Source: Saprospiraceae bacterium
GTDB taxonomy: Bacteria > Bacteroidota > Bacteroidia > Chitinophagales > Saprospiraceae
DNA: 5,607 nt
Assembly (NCBI GenBank): GCA_029262975.1
Contig: JAJCYJ010000299.1
Location: forward strand, 1 to 5,607
Direction: 5' to 3'
The notes beneath the pieces are model-generated. The model did not search any database and was not told where the DNA came from. It saw only the letters and a program-made list of their open reading frames with translations. Numbering within the stretch: position 1 is the first letter of the stretch; each line of letters starts with the position of its first letter. Positions 1 through 5,607 of the stretch are shown here, in pieces. Position numbers and translations under genes: made by a program.

Positions 1-107
1 CCTTCAATCAGATCATATCTCAGCCACAACCGGTATCCATCATCAGCTTGCAGGAGATGGGTCATCCCCACATTGAAAATTAGTACCCAAAATAATACCC
101 TGAACAT
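1..107 (-). CDS. GH67 alpha-glucuronidase, N-terminal fragment (runs off the left edge)
   Basis: Only the first 35 codons are inside the window, read leftward from an ATG at 107-105; the rest lies beyond position 1. Residues 1-21 form a signal peptide: one Arg at residue 3, a hydrophobic core (VLFWVLIFNVG) and a likely cleavage after LLQA. The mature protein would begin DDGYRLWLRYDLIE, which closely resembles the start of the GH67 N-terminal domain (typically DGY-x-LWLRY). GH67 enzymes remove (4-O-methyl)glucuronic acid from the non-reducing end of xylo-oligosaccharides made from glucuronoxylan. The ATG is the only one in frame after the upstream stop at 203-201; an in-frame GTG at 140-138 is less attractive. 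No Shine-Dalgarno is visible. The gene is divergent from the LacI-type regulator, which fits shared control. The family call rests on a short motif, and all catalytic residues are outside the window. Confidence 0.7.
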   Translation of the reverse strand, partial: MFRVLFWVLIFNVGMTHLLQADDGYRLWLRYDLIE

Positions 108-390
108 ATCTGTATTTTTAAAAGTTGATCTTTTTTTCACGATTCGGAAATGATGCTTTTTCGCTGTGCTTTCATCTGAGTCATTCAATAAAAACAGATT
201 TCAAAATGCATGCTAAAAAAAGATCTAATTATTAGCTGCACACTCTTTCCTTTTAAAATAAATCATCTTAATCCAAGTTTATTATGGGCTAAAATAATGT
301 ATTTTGCACAATCGATTGCATAAACGACATGATCAATCACTTTTTAGAATATTCGACTTCATAAGATTGATAAGGAATTGAAGATTTTAG
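108..390. promoter_or_regulatory. Divergent regulatory region between the alpha-glucuronidase and the LacI-type regulator
   Basis: This 283-base AT-rich gap separates two divergent starts (ATG at 107 on minus, ATG at 391 on plus) and should hold both promoters. One strong operator-like palindrome is visible at 304-323. I could not fix a convincing Bacteroidota-type promoter (TTTG, about 20 bases, TAnnTTTG) for either gene; GTATTTTG at 299-306 is a poor -7 match that would overlap the operator. No RNA gene or further ORF is seen here. An AAGGA at 372-376 lies 14 bases before the regulator start, too far for a good Shine-Dalgarno. Confidence 0.6.
304..323. promoter_or_regulatory. LacI-family operator, copy 1 (upstream of the regulator gene)
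   Basis: The site reads TTGCACAATCGATTGCATAA. Its core CAATCGATTG (309-318) is a perfect 10-base palindrome with a central CpG, as expected for LacI-family proteins whose hinge-helix leucine inserts at a central CG. Outer symmetry is poorer than in copy 2. The 17 bases TTTGCACAATCGATTGC (303-319) recur exactly at 1547-1563. The centre is about 77 bases before the regulator start and about 206 bases before the divergent alpha-glucuronidase start. Autoregulation and control of the divergent gene are inferred. Confidence 0.75.
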
Positions 391-1431
391 ATGAAAAAAA
401 ACAAAGCCAAAGCTGTAACAATTCATGACTTAGCGGAAGAGTTAAAAGTCTCTGCATCAACAGTATCAAGGGCGTTAAATGAACAAGAAGGAATCGGAAA
501 AAAAACACGCAAGGCAGTAAAAAAATTAGCCAAAGAGTGGGGTTATCGTCCGAACCGAATGGCTTCTTCATTGAGAACCAATACATCCAGAACAATTGGT
601 ATACTCGTGCCCTGGATCAATCGACCTTTTATATCATCGTTGATTTCTGGAATAGAAAATGCCGCCAGGGGCTCAGGTTACCAGGTCATCATTGCTCAAT
701 CACATGATAGCTCTGATCAGGAGAAAGAAAATATCCAGACATTATACGATACAAGAATATCGGCACTTATTATCTCGCTGGCAATGGAGACAACTGATTA
801 CAGTCATTTCGAGCTGATCCAGGAGAATGATATACCTGTTGTCTTTGTTGACCGAATACCGAATCTCGGGAATTGTATCAAAGTTCAAATCAATAATTTT
901 AAAGCTGCATTTGATGCTACTGCTCATCTTATTGCTCAAGGATGTACGCGTATCGCCCATTTTGGCGGTAGCAGTAATCAAATAATTTATCAAGATCGAA
1001 GACTAGGCTATCTATCAGCATTAAAAAATGCAGGTCTCGACATCGATGAAAGACTCAACCTGCAGGCACAACATCTAAGCGCTGAAGAAGGCACACGGTT
1101 ATCTGAGCAAATATTCAGTCTTGAAAACCCACCAGACGGGATTTTTTGTGCCAATGATACCTCAGCTATAAGTGCTATAAAGTATGCCCAGGAGAAAAAT
1201 ATCCGAATACCTGAAGATTTGGCGATTATTGGCTTTAATGACGATCCAATATGCACCGTCATCAGCCCTCAACTTTCATCTATAACTCATCCGGCAAGCA
1301 GCATGGGCATGGAGGCTGTCAATCAGGTCATTTCTCTTCTTAATGGCAAGAGTCAGGCACATGATTCCGCTGTAAGTCTCTCTTTGGAAACCAACCTGGT
1401 AATCAGGGCTTCTTCTGACAGAAGAAGATAG
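391..1431 (+). CDS. LacI/GalR-family transcriptional regulator
   Basis: A complete 346-residue protein, the usual length for the family. Residues 9-30 are the N-terminal helix-turn-helix (VTIHDLAEELKVSASTVSRALN), followed by the YRPN motif and a hinge helix at 55-66 with SSLR; Leu61 is the conserved minor-groove residue. Residues 68-340 form the periplasmic-binding-protein-like effector domain, opening with TIGILVPWI. Ligand-pocket landmarks include D154-R155, QDRRLGY at 201-207, CAND at 253-256 and GFNDDP at 281-286. It should be a cytoplasmic dimer that releases DNA, or more rarely binds it, when a sugar effector docks. The effector cannot be read from sequence. Divergence from a GH67-like gene suggests a xylan- or glucuronate-derived ligand (inference). 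Matching palindromes precede this gene and the next operon, so it is probably a local regulator that also controls itself. The start places the helix-turn-helix at the normal distance from the N-terminus. Confidence 0.95.
   Translation: MKKNKAKAVTIHDLAEELKVSASTVSRALNEQEGIGKKTRKAVKKLAKEWGYRPNRMASSLRTNTSRTIGILVPWINRPFISSLISGIENAARGSGYQVIIAQSHDSSDQEKENIQTLYDTRISALIISLAMETTDYSHFELIQENDIPVVFVDRIPNLGNCIKVQINNFKAAFDATAHLIAQGCTRIAHFGGSSNQIIYQDRRLGYLSALKNAGLDIDERLNLQAQHLSAEEGTRLSEQIFSLENPPDGIFCANDTSAISAIKYAQEKNIRIPEDLAIIGFNDDPICTVISPQLSSITHPASSMGMEAVNQVISLLNGKSQAHDSAVSLSLETNLVIRASSDRRR
1409..1427 (+). other. Perfect 8-bp inverted repeat at the 3' end of the regulator ORF
   Basis: CTTCTTCT (1409-1416) and AGAAGAAG (1420-1427) are perfectly complementary around a GAC loop. 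The hairpin ends two bases before the stop codon TAG (1429-1431) and encodes part of the C-terminal Ser-Ser-Asp-Arg-Arg-Arg tail. There is no T-tract directly after it, so alone it is not a terminator. It may stabilise the 3' end of the message or act with the hairpin at 1437-1457, or may simply be a by-product of Ser and Arg codons. Confidence 0.4.
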
Positions 1432-1436
1432 AATCG

Positions 1437-1457
1437 AAAGACCGTCAGGCTCTTTTT
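1437..1457 (+). terminator. Candidate intrinsic terminator after the regulator gene
   Basis: AAAGACC (1437-1443) can pair with GG-TCTTT (1448-1455) around a GTCA loop, leaving C1450 bulged, and the 3' arm runs into five Ts (1453-1457). It starts six bases after the regulator stop. The stem is short and AT-rich, so it is a weak terminator by sequence. A transcript end here fits a separate operator-controlled promoter for the next gene. Confidence 0.45.
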
Positions 1458-1547
1458 GTACAATATAACACTTGGCAGGAATTCTAAAACAAAGTCATAT
1501 GAACTGACATTGCCCCCAAACGAAATCTAGTAACTCAATGCCGATAT

Positions 1548-1567
1548 TTGCACAATCGATTGCGCAA
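1548..1567. promoter_or_regulatory. LacI-family operator, copy 2 (upstream of the exported operon)
   Basis: TTGCACAATCGATTGCGCAA is a 20-base inverted repeat in which nine of ten base pairs match; only A1552/C1563 do not. The centre is the CpG of CAATCGATTG. It shares 17 contiguous bases with copy 1 (303-319). Its centre is about 95 bases before the start of the propeller gene and about 1244 bases from copy 1, so each promoter could be controlled separately or through a loop. The binding protein is inferred to be the regulator at 391-1431. Confidence 0.8.
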
Positions 1568-1600
1568 TTGAATATAAATAGCTATTATGAGATAGTTTTC
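1568..1600 (+). promoter_or_regulatory. Possible Bacteroidota-type promoter for the exported operon
   Basis: TTG at 1568-1570 and TAGTTTTC at 1593-1600 resemble the -33 (TTTG/TTG) and -7 (TAnnTTTG) elements of the Bacteroidota primary sigma factor, with one mismatch in the -7 element and a spacing of 22 bases, slightly longer than usual. The operator at 1548-1567 would abut the -33 element, a sensible place for repression. The transcript would begin roughly 45 bases before the ATG at 1653. This is a weak match in AT-rich DNA. Confidence 0.3.
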
Positions 1601-1652
1601 GTGGCCATATCACACATCTTCTAAAGTTCAAGAAAAAGTAAATTCTAAGCCA

Positions 1653-3152
1653 ATGAACTGTCCTGTCGTTCTAATGAGCATTTTCGCATGCATTTTGACA
1701 ACTTCCCTGGCCCAAAACCAAATAGGTTTGTTCGATCACGCGACGGATGTAGGACCCGTACTTCATAAGGGTAATACCACTTATAATCCGGGTACTCAGT
1801 CTTATGAACTTTCAGGAGCCGGTGCCAATATTTGGTTTGATAAGGACGAGTTTCATTACGCTTATAAAAAACTTTCCGGTGAATACATTTTGCGGACCAG
1901 GGCCAGGCTTGTTGGTGAAGGACTTGATCCTCACCGCAAGTTTGGATGGATGATCCGTACCAGTCTTGACACAAGTGCGGCGATGGTTTGTGCCACCGTC
2001 CATGGTGACGGCCTTACTGCGATTCAATACCGCAAAAAGAATGGCGGTAACATAGAAGAGGTCAAATCACCCATCAGAATGCCCGATATCATTCAGATAG
2101 AAAGGCGCGGACGAAGTTTTTTCCTAAGTGTTGCCAAATATGGCAATCCCTTCTGGACCGTCGAGGTTCCGGATTTTGATTTTCCGGATCAGCTATATGC
2201 CGGTCTGTTTATCTGTGCTCATAATGCGGATGTTGTCGAAAAAGCCATTTTTACCAATGTGCGTATCGTCCTGCCCGCTCCTGAAGGTTTTCAACCATAT
2301 AGGGATTACATCGGTAGTCATTTAGAGCTAATGGATATCGCAACAGGCCATCGAGAGATCATTTATTCTGTCCCTAACTCAATACAGGCACCAAATTGGA
2401 CTGCTGATGGTAAACAATTAATTTACAACAGTGAAGGACACATTTATAATTTTGATATAGCGAATAAAACACCCAAAATTCTAAATACTGATTTTGTAAT
2501 TCGGAATAATAATGACCATGTCCTATCTCCTGATGGTAAAATATTAGGTTTGAGCAGCTCCAGCGGTGAGGAAGAATACCGATCACTGATCTATACCGTA
2601 AACACCGAAGGTGGTATCCCTAAAAGAATTACACCAGTGGGACCAAGTTATTTGCATGGCTGGTCTCCTGATGGCAAATGGTTGACCTATACCGGCGGTA
2701 GAAATGAAATATATAATATTTATAAAATTCGGTCAGACGGAAGTGGCAGTGAAATCCAATTGACACATAAAGAAACTCTTGATGATGGTCCTGAATATAG
2801 TCCTGACGGACAATTCATATATTTCAATTCTACAAGAACAGGTTCGATGGAAATATGGAGAATGACACCCGATGGAAGCAACCAGGAACAAATTACGGAC
2901 GATGATTTTCAAAATTGGTTCCCGCATTTCTCCCCTGATGGAAAGACTATTATATTTCTATCCTATCAATCTAAAGTCGATCCCGCGGACCACCCATTTT
3001 ATAAACACGTCTATATACGAAGTATGCCAGCAGCGGGAGGACGAATCAGGGTAATCGCTTACCTCTATGGAGGACAAGGAAGTATGAATGTACCCAATTG
3101 GTCTCCTGATGGAACCCGGATCGCCTTTGTAAGTAATTCACGATTAGACTAA
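1653..3152 (+). CDS. Exported two-domain protein: concanavalin-like domain plus TolB/PD40 beta-propeller
   Basis: 499 residues, complete. Residues 1-20 are a signal peptide (cleavage about SLA|Q) that unusually has no positive charge before its hydrophobic core; no other start codon lies in frame after the stop at 1593-1595. Residues about 22-207 look like a concanavalin/DUF1349-type beta-sandwich, with signatures GAGANIWFDKDEFHYAYKK, PHRKFGWMIRTS and HGDGLTAIQYRKK. Residues about 225-499 carry six PD40/WD40-like repeats with an [S/T]-[P/A]-D-G core ending at residues 253, 295, 341, 386, 430 and 487, most preceded by an aromatic (NW, GW, EY, HF, NW). This predicts a six-bladed TolB-like propeller. 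TolB-like propellers usually bind proteins or glycans, and oligogalacturonate lyases share a related fold, so an enzyme is not excluded. It is the first gene of the operon, ten bases before the next. 'Tol-Pal translocation protein' would be over-annotation because no other tol gene is here. Specific function unknown. Confidence 0.85.
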   Translation: MNCPVVLMSIFACILTTSLAQNQIGLFDHATDVGPVLHKGNTTYNPGTQSYELSGAGANIWFDKDEFHYAYKKLSGEYILRTRARLVGEGLDPHRKFGWMIRTSLDTSAAMVCATVHGDGLTAIQYRKKNGGNIEEVKSPIRMPDIIQIERRGRSFFLSVAKYGNPFWTVEVPDFDFPDQLYAGLFICAHNADVVEKAIFTNVRIVLPAPEGFQPYRDYIGSHLELMDIATGHREIIYSVPNSIQAPNWTADGKQLIYNSEGHIYNFDIANKTPKILNTDFVIRNNNDHVLSPDGKILGLSSSSGEEEYRSLIYTVNTEGGIPKRITPVGPSYLHGWSPDGKWLTYTGGRNEIYNIYKIRSDGSGSEIQLTHKETLDDGPEYSPDGQFIYFNSTRTGSMEIWRMTPDGSNQEQITDDDFQNWFPHFSPDGKTIIFLSYQSKVDPADHPFYKHVYIRSMPAAGGRIRVIAYLYGGQGSMNVPNWSPDGTRIAFVSNSRLD

Positions 3153-3162
3153 GATTAAATTA

Positions 3163-4755
3163 ATGATTCAAAATATAGAAAGAAGGCAATTTTTGAAGAA
3201 AACTGGTGTCATCTCCCTGGGCATCTGCACAATTCCATTCTTACCGGCTTGTAAAGAAGAACCCGGATTTCAATCAATGAATTCATTTATAAAATTAGCT
3301 CGAAGTACTCCAGAAGACCAAGGTGTATCTTCACAAGCAATTTCTAATTTTCTGGAAGCAGCTAATAAGAGCGAATTAGAATTTCACAGCATAATGATTC
3401 TACGCAATGCCCACGTTATAGCAGAAGGATGGTGGTCTCCCTTTGCTCCTGAATATAAACATACATTGTATTCATTGAGCAAAAGTTTTACTTCAACTGC
3501 CATTGGACTTGTTATAGACGAAGGAAAATTAAGTGTAGAAGATCCGGTTATTTCATTTTTTCCCAGCGACTTACCTACCGATGTTGCTGACAATCTTGCA
3601 TCCATGAAGGTCAGGCATTTGCTTACCATGAATACTGGGCATGATGTCAAACCCATGCCAAGAATGCAGGAAGCCAAAGATGGAAATTGGGCTAAAGTAT
3701 TTCTTGCAGCACCTGTGATACATGAGCCGGGATCTCATTTTTTATACAATACGGGTGCGACTTATATGCTATCAGTCATTGTTCAAAAATTAACCGGAAA
3801 GACTGTATTAGAATATTTAAATATAAAATTATTCCCACAGCTCAATATTCAGGATGCTGATTGGGAGCTTGATCCGAATGGCATCTGTGTTGGAGGTTAT
3901 GGACTAAGACTAAAAACAGAAGACATTGCAAATTTTGGACAGCTTTATTTGCAAAAAGGAAATTGGAATGGCCAACAAATTATCTCTGAATCATGGATAG
4001 ACGAAGCCACTAAAAAACAAACAACATCCCAGAGTGGTGATAATGATTGGGCTCAAGGATACGGATACCAGTTTTGGAGATGCAAACCTGAGCCAGGTTT
4101 TTATCGTGGTGATGGTGCCTTTGGACAATATTGCATTGTCATTCCACAGTATGACGCTGTTATCGCCGTGACAAGTGAAAGCAGTGATATGCAAGCCTCG
4201 ATGAATTTGATATGGGAGCATATCCTACCTGCTCTTGAAGAAGGCATACCAAAAGTTCCAGATCAGAAAAATCATCAAATACTGAAGTCAAGTCTGGCTT
4301 CACTTAGCTTACCTACCCTACCAATAGATCAAGGTTTATCCCCACAGTTACCCGATAAGATATTCAATCTCAAAAACAATCCAAGCAAAGCCAATACAAT
4401 TTCATTTTCGTCCAATACAGAAAGATGCACAGTGACAATAGAATTTGATGATCACAAGGAAACTATAAATTGTGGTTTTGGAAAATGGCTTATCGAAAAA
4501 AATAAACTATCTATCGCTGGTTCACTATTTGTTATTCCCGAAAATTTAAATTCGAAGGTTGCCGCATGTGCTGCATGGAAAGATGATCAGACGCTCTTAT
4601 TAAAGCTAATATTTATCGAGGGAATACATAGTGATAATTGGATCTGTCAATTTGATGGAGACAACATAAGTATATCCTTTGAAAATAGTGTTGCCAAACT
4701 TCAGGGCAGAACTGATGAACGCATACCCTGGGTAGGCAACATTTTAACGGGATAA
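3163..4755 (+). CDS. Tat-exported lipoprotein serine hydrolase, beta-lactamase/esterase fold
   Basis: 530 residues, complete, starting ten bases after the previous stop. The N-terminus has a twin-arginine motif (ERRQFLKK, residues 6-13), a hydrophobic stretch and a lipobox LPAC with Cys30, so the protein is probably exported folded and lipid-anchored. Residues about 45-360 match the class C beta-lactamase/6-aminohexanoate-dimer hydrolase/esterase family: S104-L-S-K107 is the catalytic SxxK, Y195 in FLYNTGATYMLS is the likely catalytic tyrosine, HLLTMNTGH (152-160) is a family hallmark, and GDGAFGQ at 316-322 takes the place of the third motif. Such enzymes cleave esters or amides; the substrate is not predictable, and antibiotic resistance is not the likely role. 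The context suggests a carbohydrate ester or glycan-linked substrate (inference). Residues about 365-530 form a beta-rich C-terminal extension with four cysteines (422, 437, 469, 495) that I cannot assign to a family. Confidence 0.88.
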   Translation: MIQNIERRQFLKKTGVISLGICTIPFLPACKEEPGFQSMNSFIKLARSTPEDQGVSSQAISNFLEAANKSELEFHSIMILRNAHVIAEGWWSPFAPEYKHTLYSLSKSFTSTAIGLVIDEGKLSVEDPVISFFPSDLPTDVADNLASMKVRHLLTMNTGHDVKPMPRMQEAKDGNWAKVFLAAPVIHEPGSHFLYNTGATYMLSVIVQKLTGKTVLEYLNIKLFPQLNIQDADWELDPNGICVGGYGLRLKTEDIANFGQLYLQKGNWNGQQIISESWIDEATKKQTTSQSGDNDWAQGYGYQFWRCKPEPGFYRGDGAFGQYCIVIPQYDAVIAVTSESSDMQASMNLIWEHILPALEEGIPKVPDQKNHQILKSSLASLSLPTLPIDQGLSPQLPDKIFNLKNNPSKANTISFSSNTERCTVTIEFDDHKETINCGFGKWLIEKNKLSIAGSLFVIPENLNSKVAACAAWKDDQTLLLKLIFIEGIHSDNWICQFDGDNISISFENSVAKLQGRTDERIPWVGNILTG

Positions 4756-4794
4756 ATTTTTTTAGCTTTAAGAATAAATTTAAATAATGTCATC

Positions 4795-5607
4795 ATGAAA
4801 AGTAACTTTATCAAATTTCTTATCCTTCTTTTTTTCATTACTTCTTGCGCAACATCCTCTAAAATGGAAAAAAAAGGGACACCGATATTCGTAGCACCTG
4901 TAGGTGTTCAAGCTTATTCTTTTAGAAATTATTTTCCAAAAGATATTCCCGGCACGCTGGACCGAATTCAAGCCATGGGTATCACAGAAATCGAAGGAAG
5001 TGGCGGAAGAATTCCTCCTGAAGAATATAAAAAGATGTGTGCCGAAAGAGGTATTACAATTCCTTCTACTGGTGCGAGTTTCAAAGATTTGGAAGAAGAT
5101 CCTATGTCAGTTGTAAAGACTGCTAAAGCCCTTGGATCAAAATATGTGATGTGCGCATGGGCTCCGCATGACAGAGGAAATTTCACTCTTACTGATGCAC
5201 AAAAAACAGTTGCCGTCTTTAATGCAGCAGGCAAAGTATTACAAGAAAATGGATTGACTTTTTGCTACCACCCTCATGGATATGAATTCCAGCCTCATGG
5301 CGATGGCACACTCATGGATTATATAATTCAAAATACAAATCCAGATTATGTATCATTTGAAATGGATATTTTCTGGGTCCAGTTTGGTGGTGGAGATCCT
5401 GTACAACTACTTAAAAGATATGGCAATCGCTGGAAACTTTTACATCTAAAGGACATGAAAAAGGGGATTAAAAAGGACCTGACCGGTGGCACCGATGTAG
5501 AGTATAATGTGCCATTAGGTACAGGTCAACTAGATATGCCGGGCATATTAAAGGAAGCTCGTAAAATTGGCATAGCGCATTACTTTATAGAAGATGAAAG
5601 TAGCTCT
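4795..5607 (+). CDS. Lipoprotein with xylose-isomerase-like TIM barrel (sugar isomerase/epimerase family), cut at the right edge
   Basis: The frame is open for 271 codons from ATG 4795 to the window end with no stop. Residues 1-18 are a lipoprotein signal peptide with lipobox ITSC and Cys18, so the product is exported and lipid-anchored. From about residue 36 (VGVQAYSFRNYFP) it follows the AP-endonuclease-2/xylose-isomerase-like TIM barrel. Motifs are EIEGSG at 65-70, CYHPHGYEF at 157-165, FEMDIFW at 188-194, LHLKDM at 216-221, VPLGTGQLD at 239-247 and FIEDESS at 264-270. By analogy with tagatose-3-epimerase/IolE-type enzymes, metal ligands would be E164, D191, H217 and E266; all are present. 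The terminal IEDESS usually lies about 15-25 residues from the C-terminus, so the gene is probably nearly complete. Related exported proteins occur in clusters that process oxidised (3-keto) sugars, where some act as lyases or hydratases rather than isomerases. It follows the serine hydrolase by 39 bases with no terminator between, so it probably shares the operon. Confidence 0.88.
   Translation, partial: MKSNFIKFLILLFFITSCATSSKMEKKGTPIFVAPVGVQAYSFRNYFPKDIPGTLDRIQAMGITEIEGSGGRIPPEEYKKMCAERGITIPSTGASFKDLEEDPMSVVKTAKALGSKYVMCAWAPHDRGNFTLTDAQKTVAVFNAAGKVLQENGLTFCYHPHGYEFQPHGDGTLMDYIIQNTNPDYVSFEMDIFWVQFGGGDPVQLLKRYGNRWKLLHLKDMKKGIKKDLTGGTDVEYNVPLGTGQLDMPGILKEARKIGIAHYFIEDESSS

Noticed and set aside
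3..83. A 26-codon plus-strand frame ending in TAG at 81-83 that could be the tail of an upstream gene
   Set aside because: The opposite strand of the same stretch gives a coherent signal peptide and a GH67-like N-terminus, a far better explanation; the plus-strand peptide has no recognisable features.
1645..1974. Minus-strand ORF of 109 codons overlapping the start of the propeller gene
   Set aside because: It lies opposite a conserved secreted-protein domain, and its translation shows no recognisable motif or signal.
2391..3115. Recurring DNA word close to TCTCCTGATGG, resembling a dispersed repeat
   Set aside because: Each copy encodes the S-P-D-G core of a propeller blade in the same frame, so it is a protein repeat rather than a mobile or regulatory DNA repeat.
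1653..3152. Assignment of the propeller protein as TolB of the Tol-Pal system
   Set aside because: No tolQ, tolR, tolA or pal gene is nearby, there is an additional concanavalin-like domain, and the operator and neighbours point to carbohydrate metabolism.
3384..3677. Minus-strand ORF of 97 codons inside the serine hydrolase gene
   Set aside because: It is antisense to the SxxK catalytic region, whose family motifs are clear; the antisense product has no recognisable features.
3163..4755. Assignment of the serine hydrolase as an antibiotic-resistance beta-lactamase
   Set aside because: The fold and SxxK motif are shared with many esterases and amidases; the YNTG and GAFGQ motifs, extra C-terminal domain and sugar-operon context favour another substrate.
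4904..5116. Plus-strand ORF of 70 codons near the right edge
   Set aside because: It is out of frame with the lipoprotein TIM-barrel gene, which is open from 4795 to the window end and carries conserved motifs throughout.
1..5607. CRISPR arrays, tRNA or rRNA genes, insertion sequences, attachment sites
   Set aside because: No spaced direct repeats, cloverleaf-like segments, transposase ORFs or terminal inverted repeats were seen by reading both strands.

Overview
The window looks like part of a carbohydrate-utilisation locus from a Bacteroidota bacterium. The evidence is moderate-to-low GC, starts without Shine-Dalgarno sequences, secreted or lipid-anchored enzymes, a Tat-type lipoprotein signal and family signatures common in that phylum. 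The assignment is by style and family resemblance; no taxonomic marker is present.

Layout. (1) Positions 1-107, minus strand: the first 35 codons of a secreted protein whose mature N-terminus reads DDGYRLWLRYDLIE, the hallmark opening of GH67 alpha-glucuronidases. It runs off the left edge. (2) Positions 108-390: a divergent regulatory region with a palindromic LacI-type operator at 304-323. (3) Positions 391-1431, plus strand: a complete LacI/GalR-family regulator, followed by a candidate terminator. (4) Positions 1432-1652: an intergenic region with a second copy of the operator at 1548-1567 and a weak candidate promoter. (5) Positions 1653 to the right edge, plus strand: a probable operon of three exported proteins. 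These are a two-domain protein (concanavalin-like domain plus a six-repeat TolB/PD40 beta-propeller), a Tat-exported lipoprotein serine hydrolase of the beta-lactamase/esterase fold, and a lipoprotein with a xylose-isomerase-like TIM barrel that is cut by the right edge shortly before its probable C-terminus.

How it may work together. The two operators share 17 identical bases. They lie in front of the regulator (and the divergent alpha-glucuronidase) and in front of the three-gene operon. The simplest reading is that the LacI-type protein controls its own gene, probably the alpha-glucuronidase, and the exported operon in response to a sugar, perhaps one derived from glucuronoxylan. The three operon products are predicted to act outside the cytoplasm, so the operon looks like a periplasmic or surface accessory module for glycan processing. 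The reactions of its members cannot be read from the sequence. Its combination (propeller fusion, serine hydrolase, exported isomerase-fold enzyme, under a regulator paired with GH67) is the best candidate here for an undescribed system.
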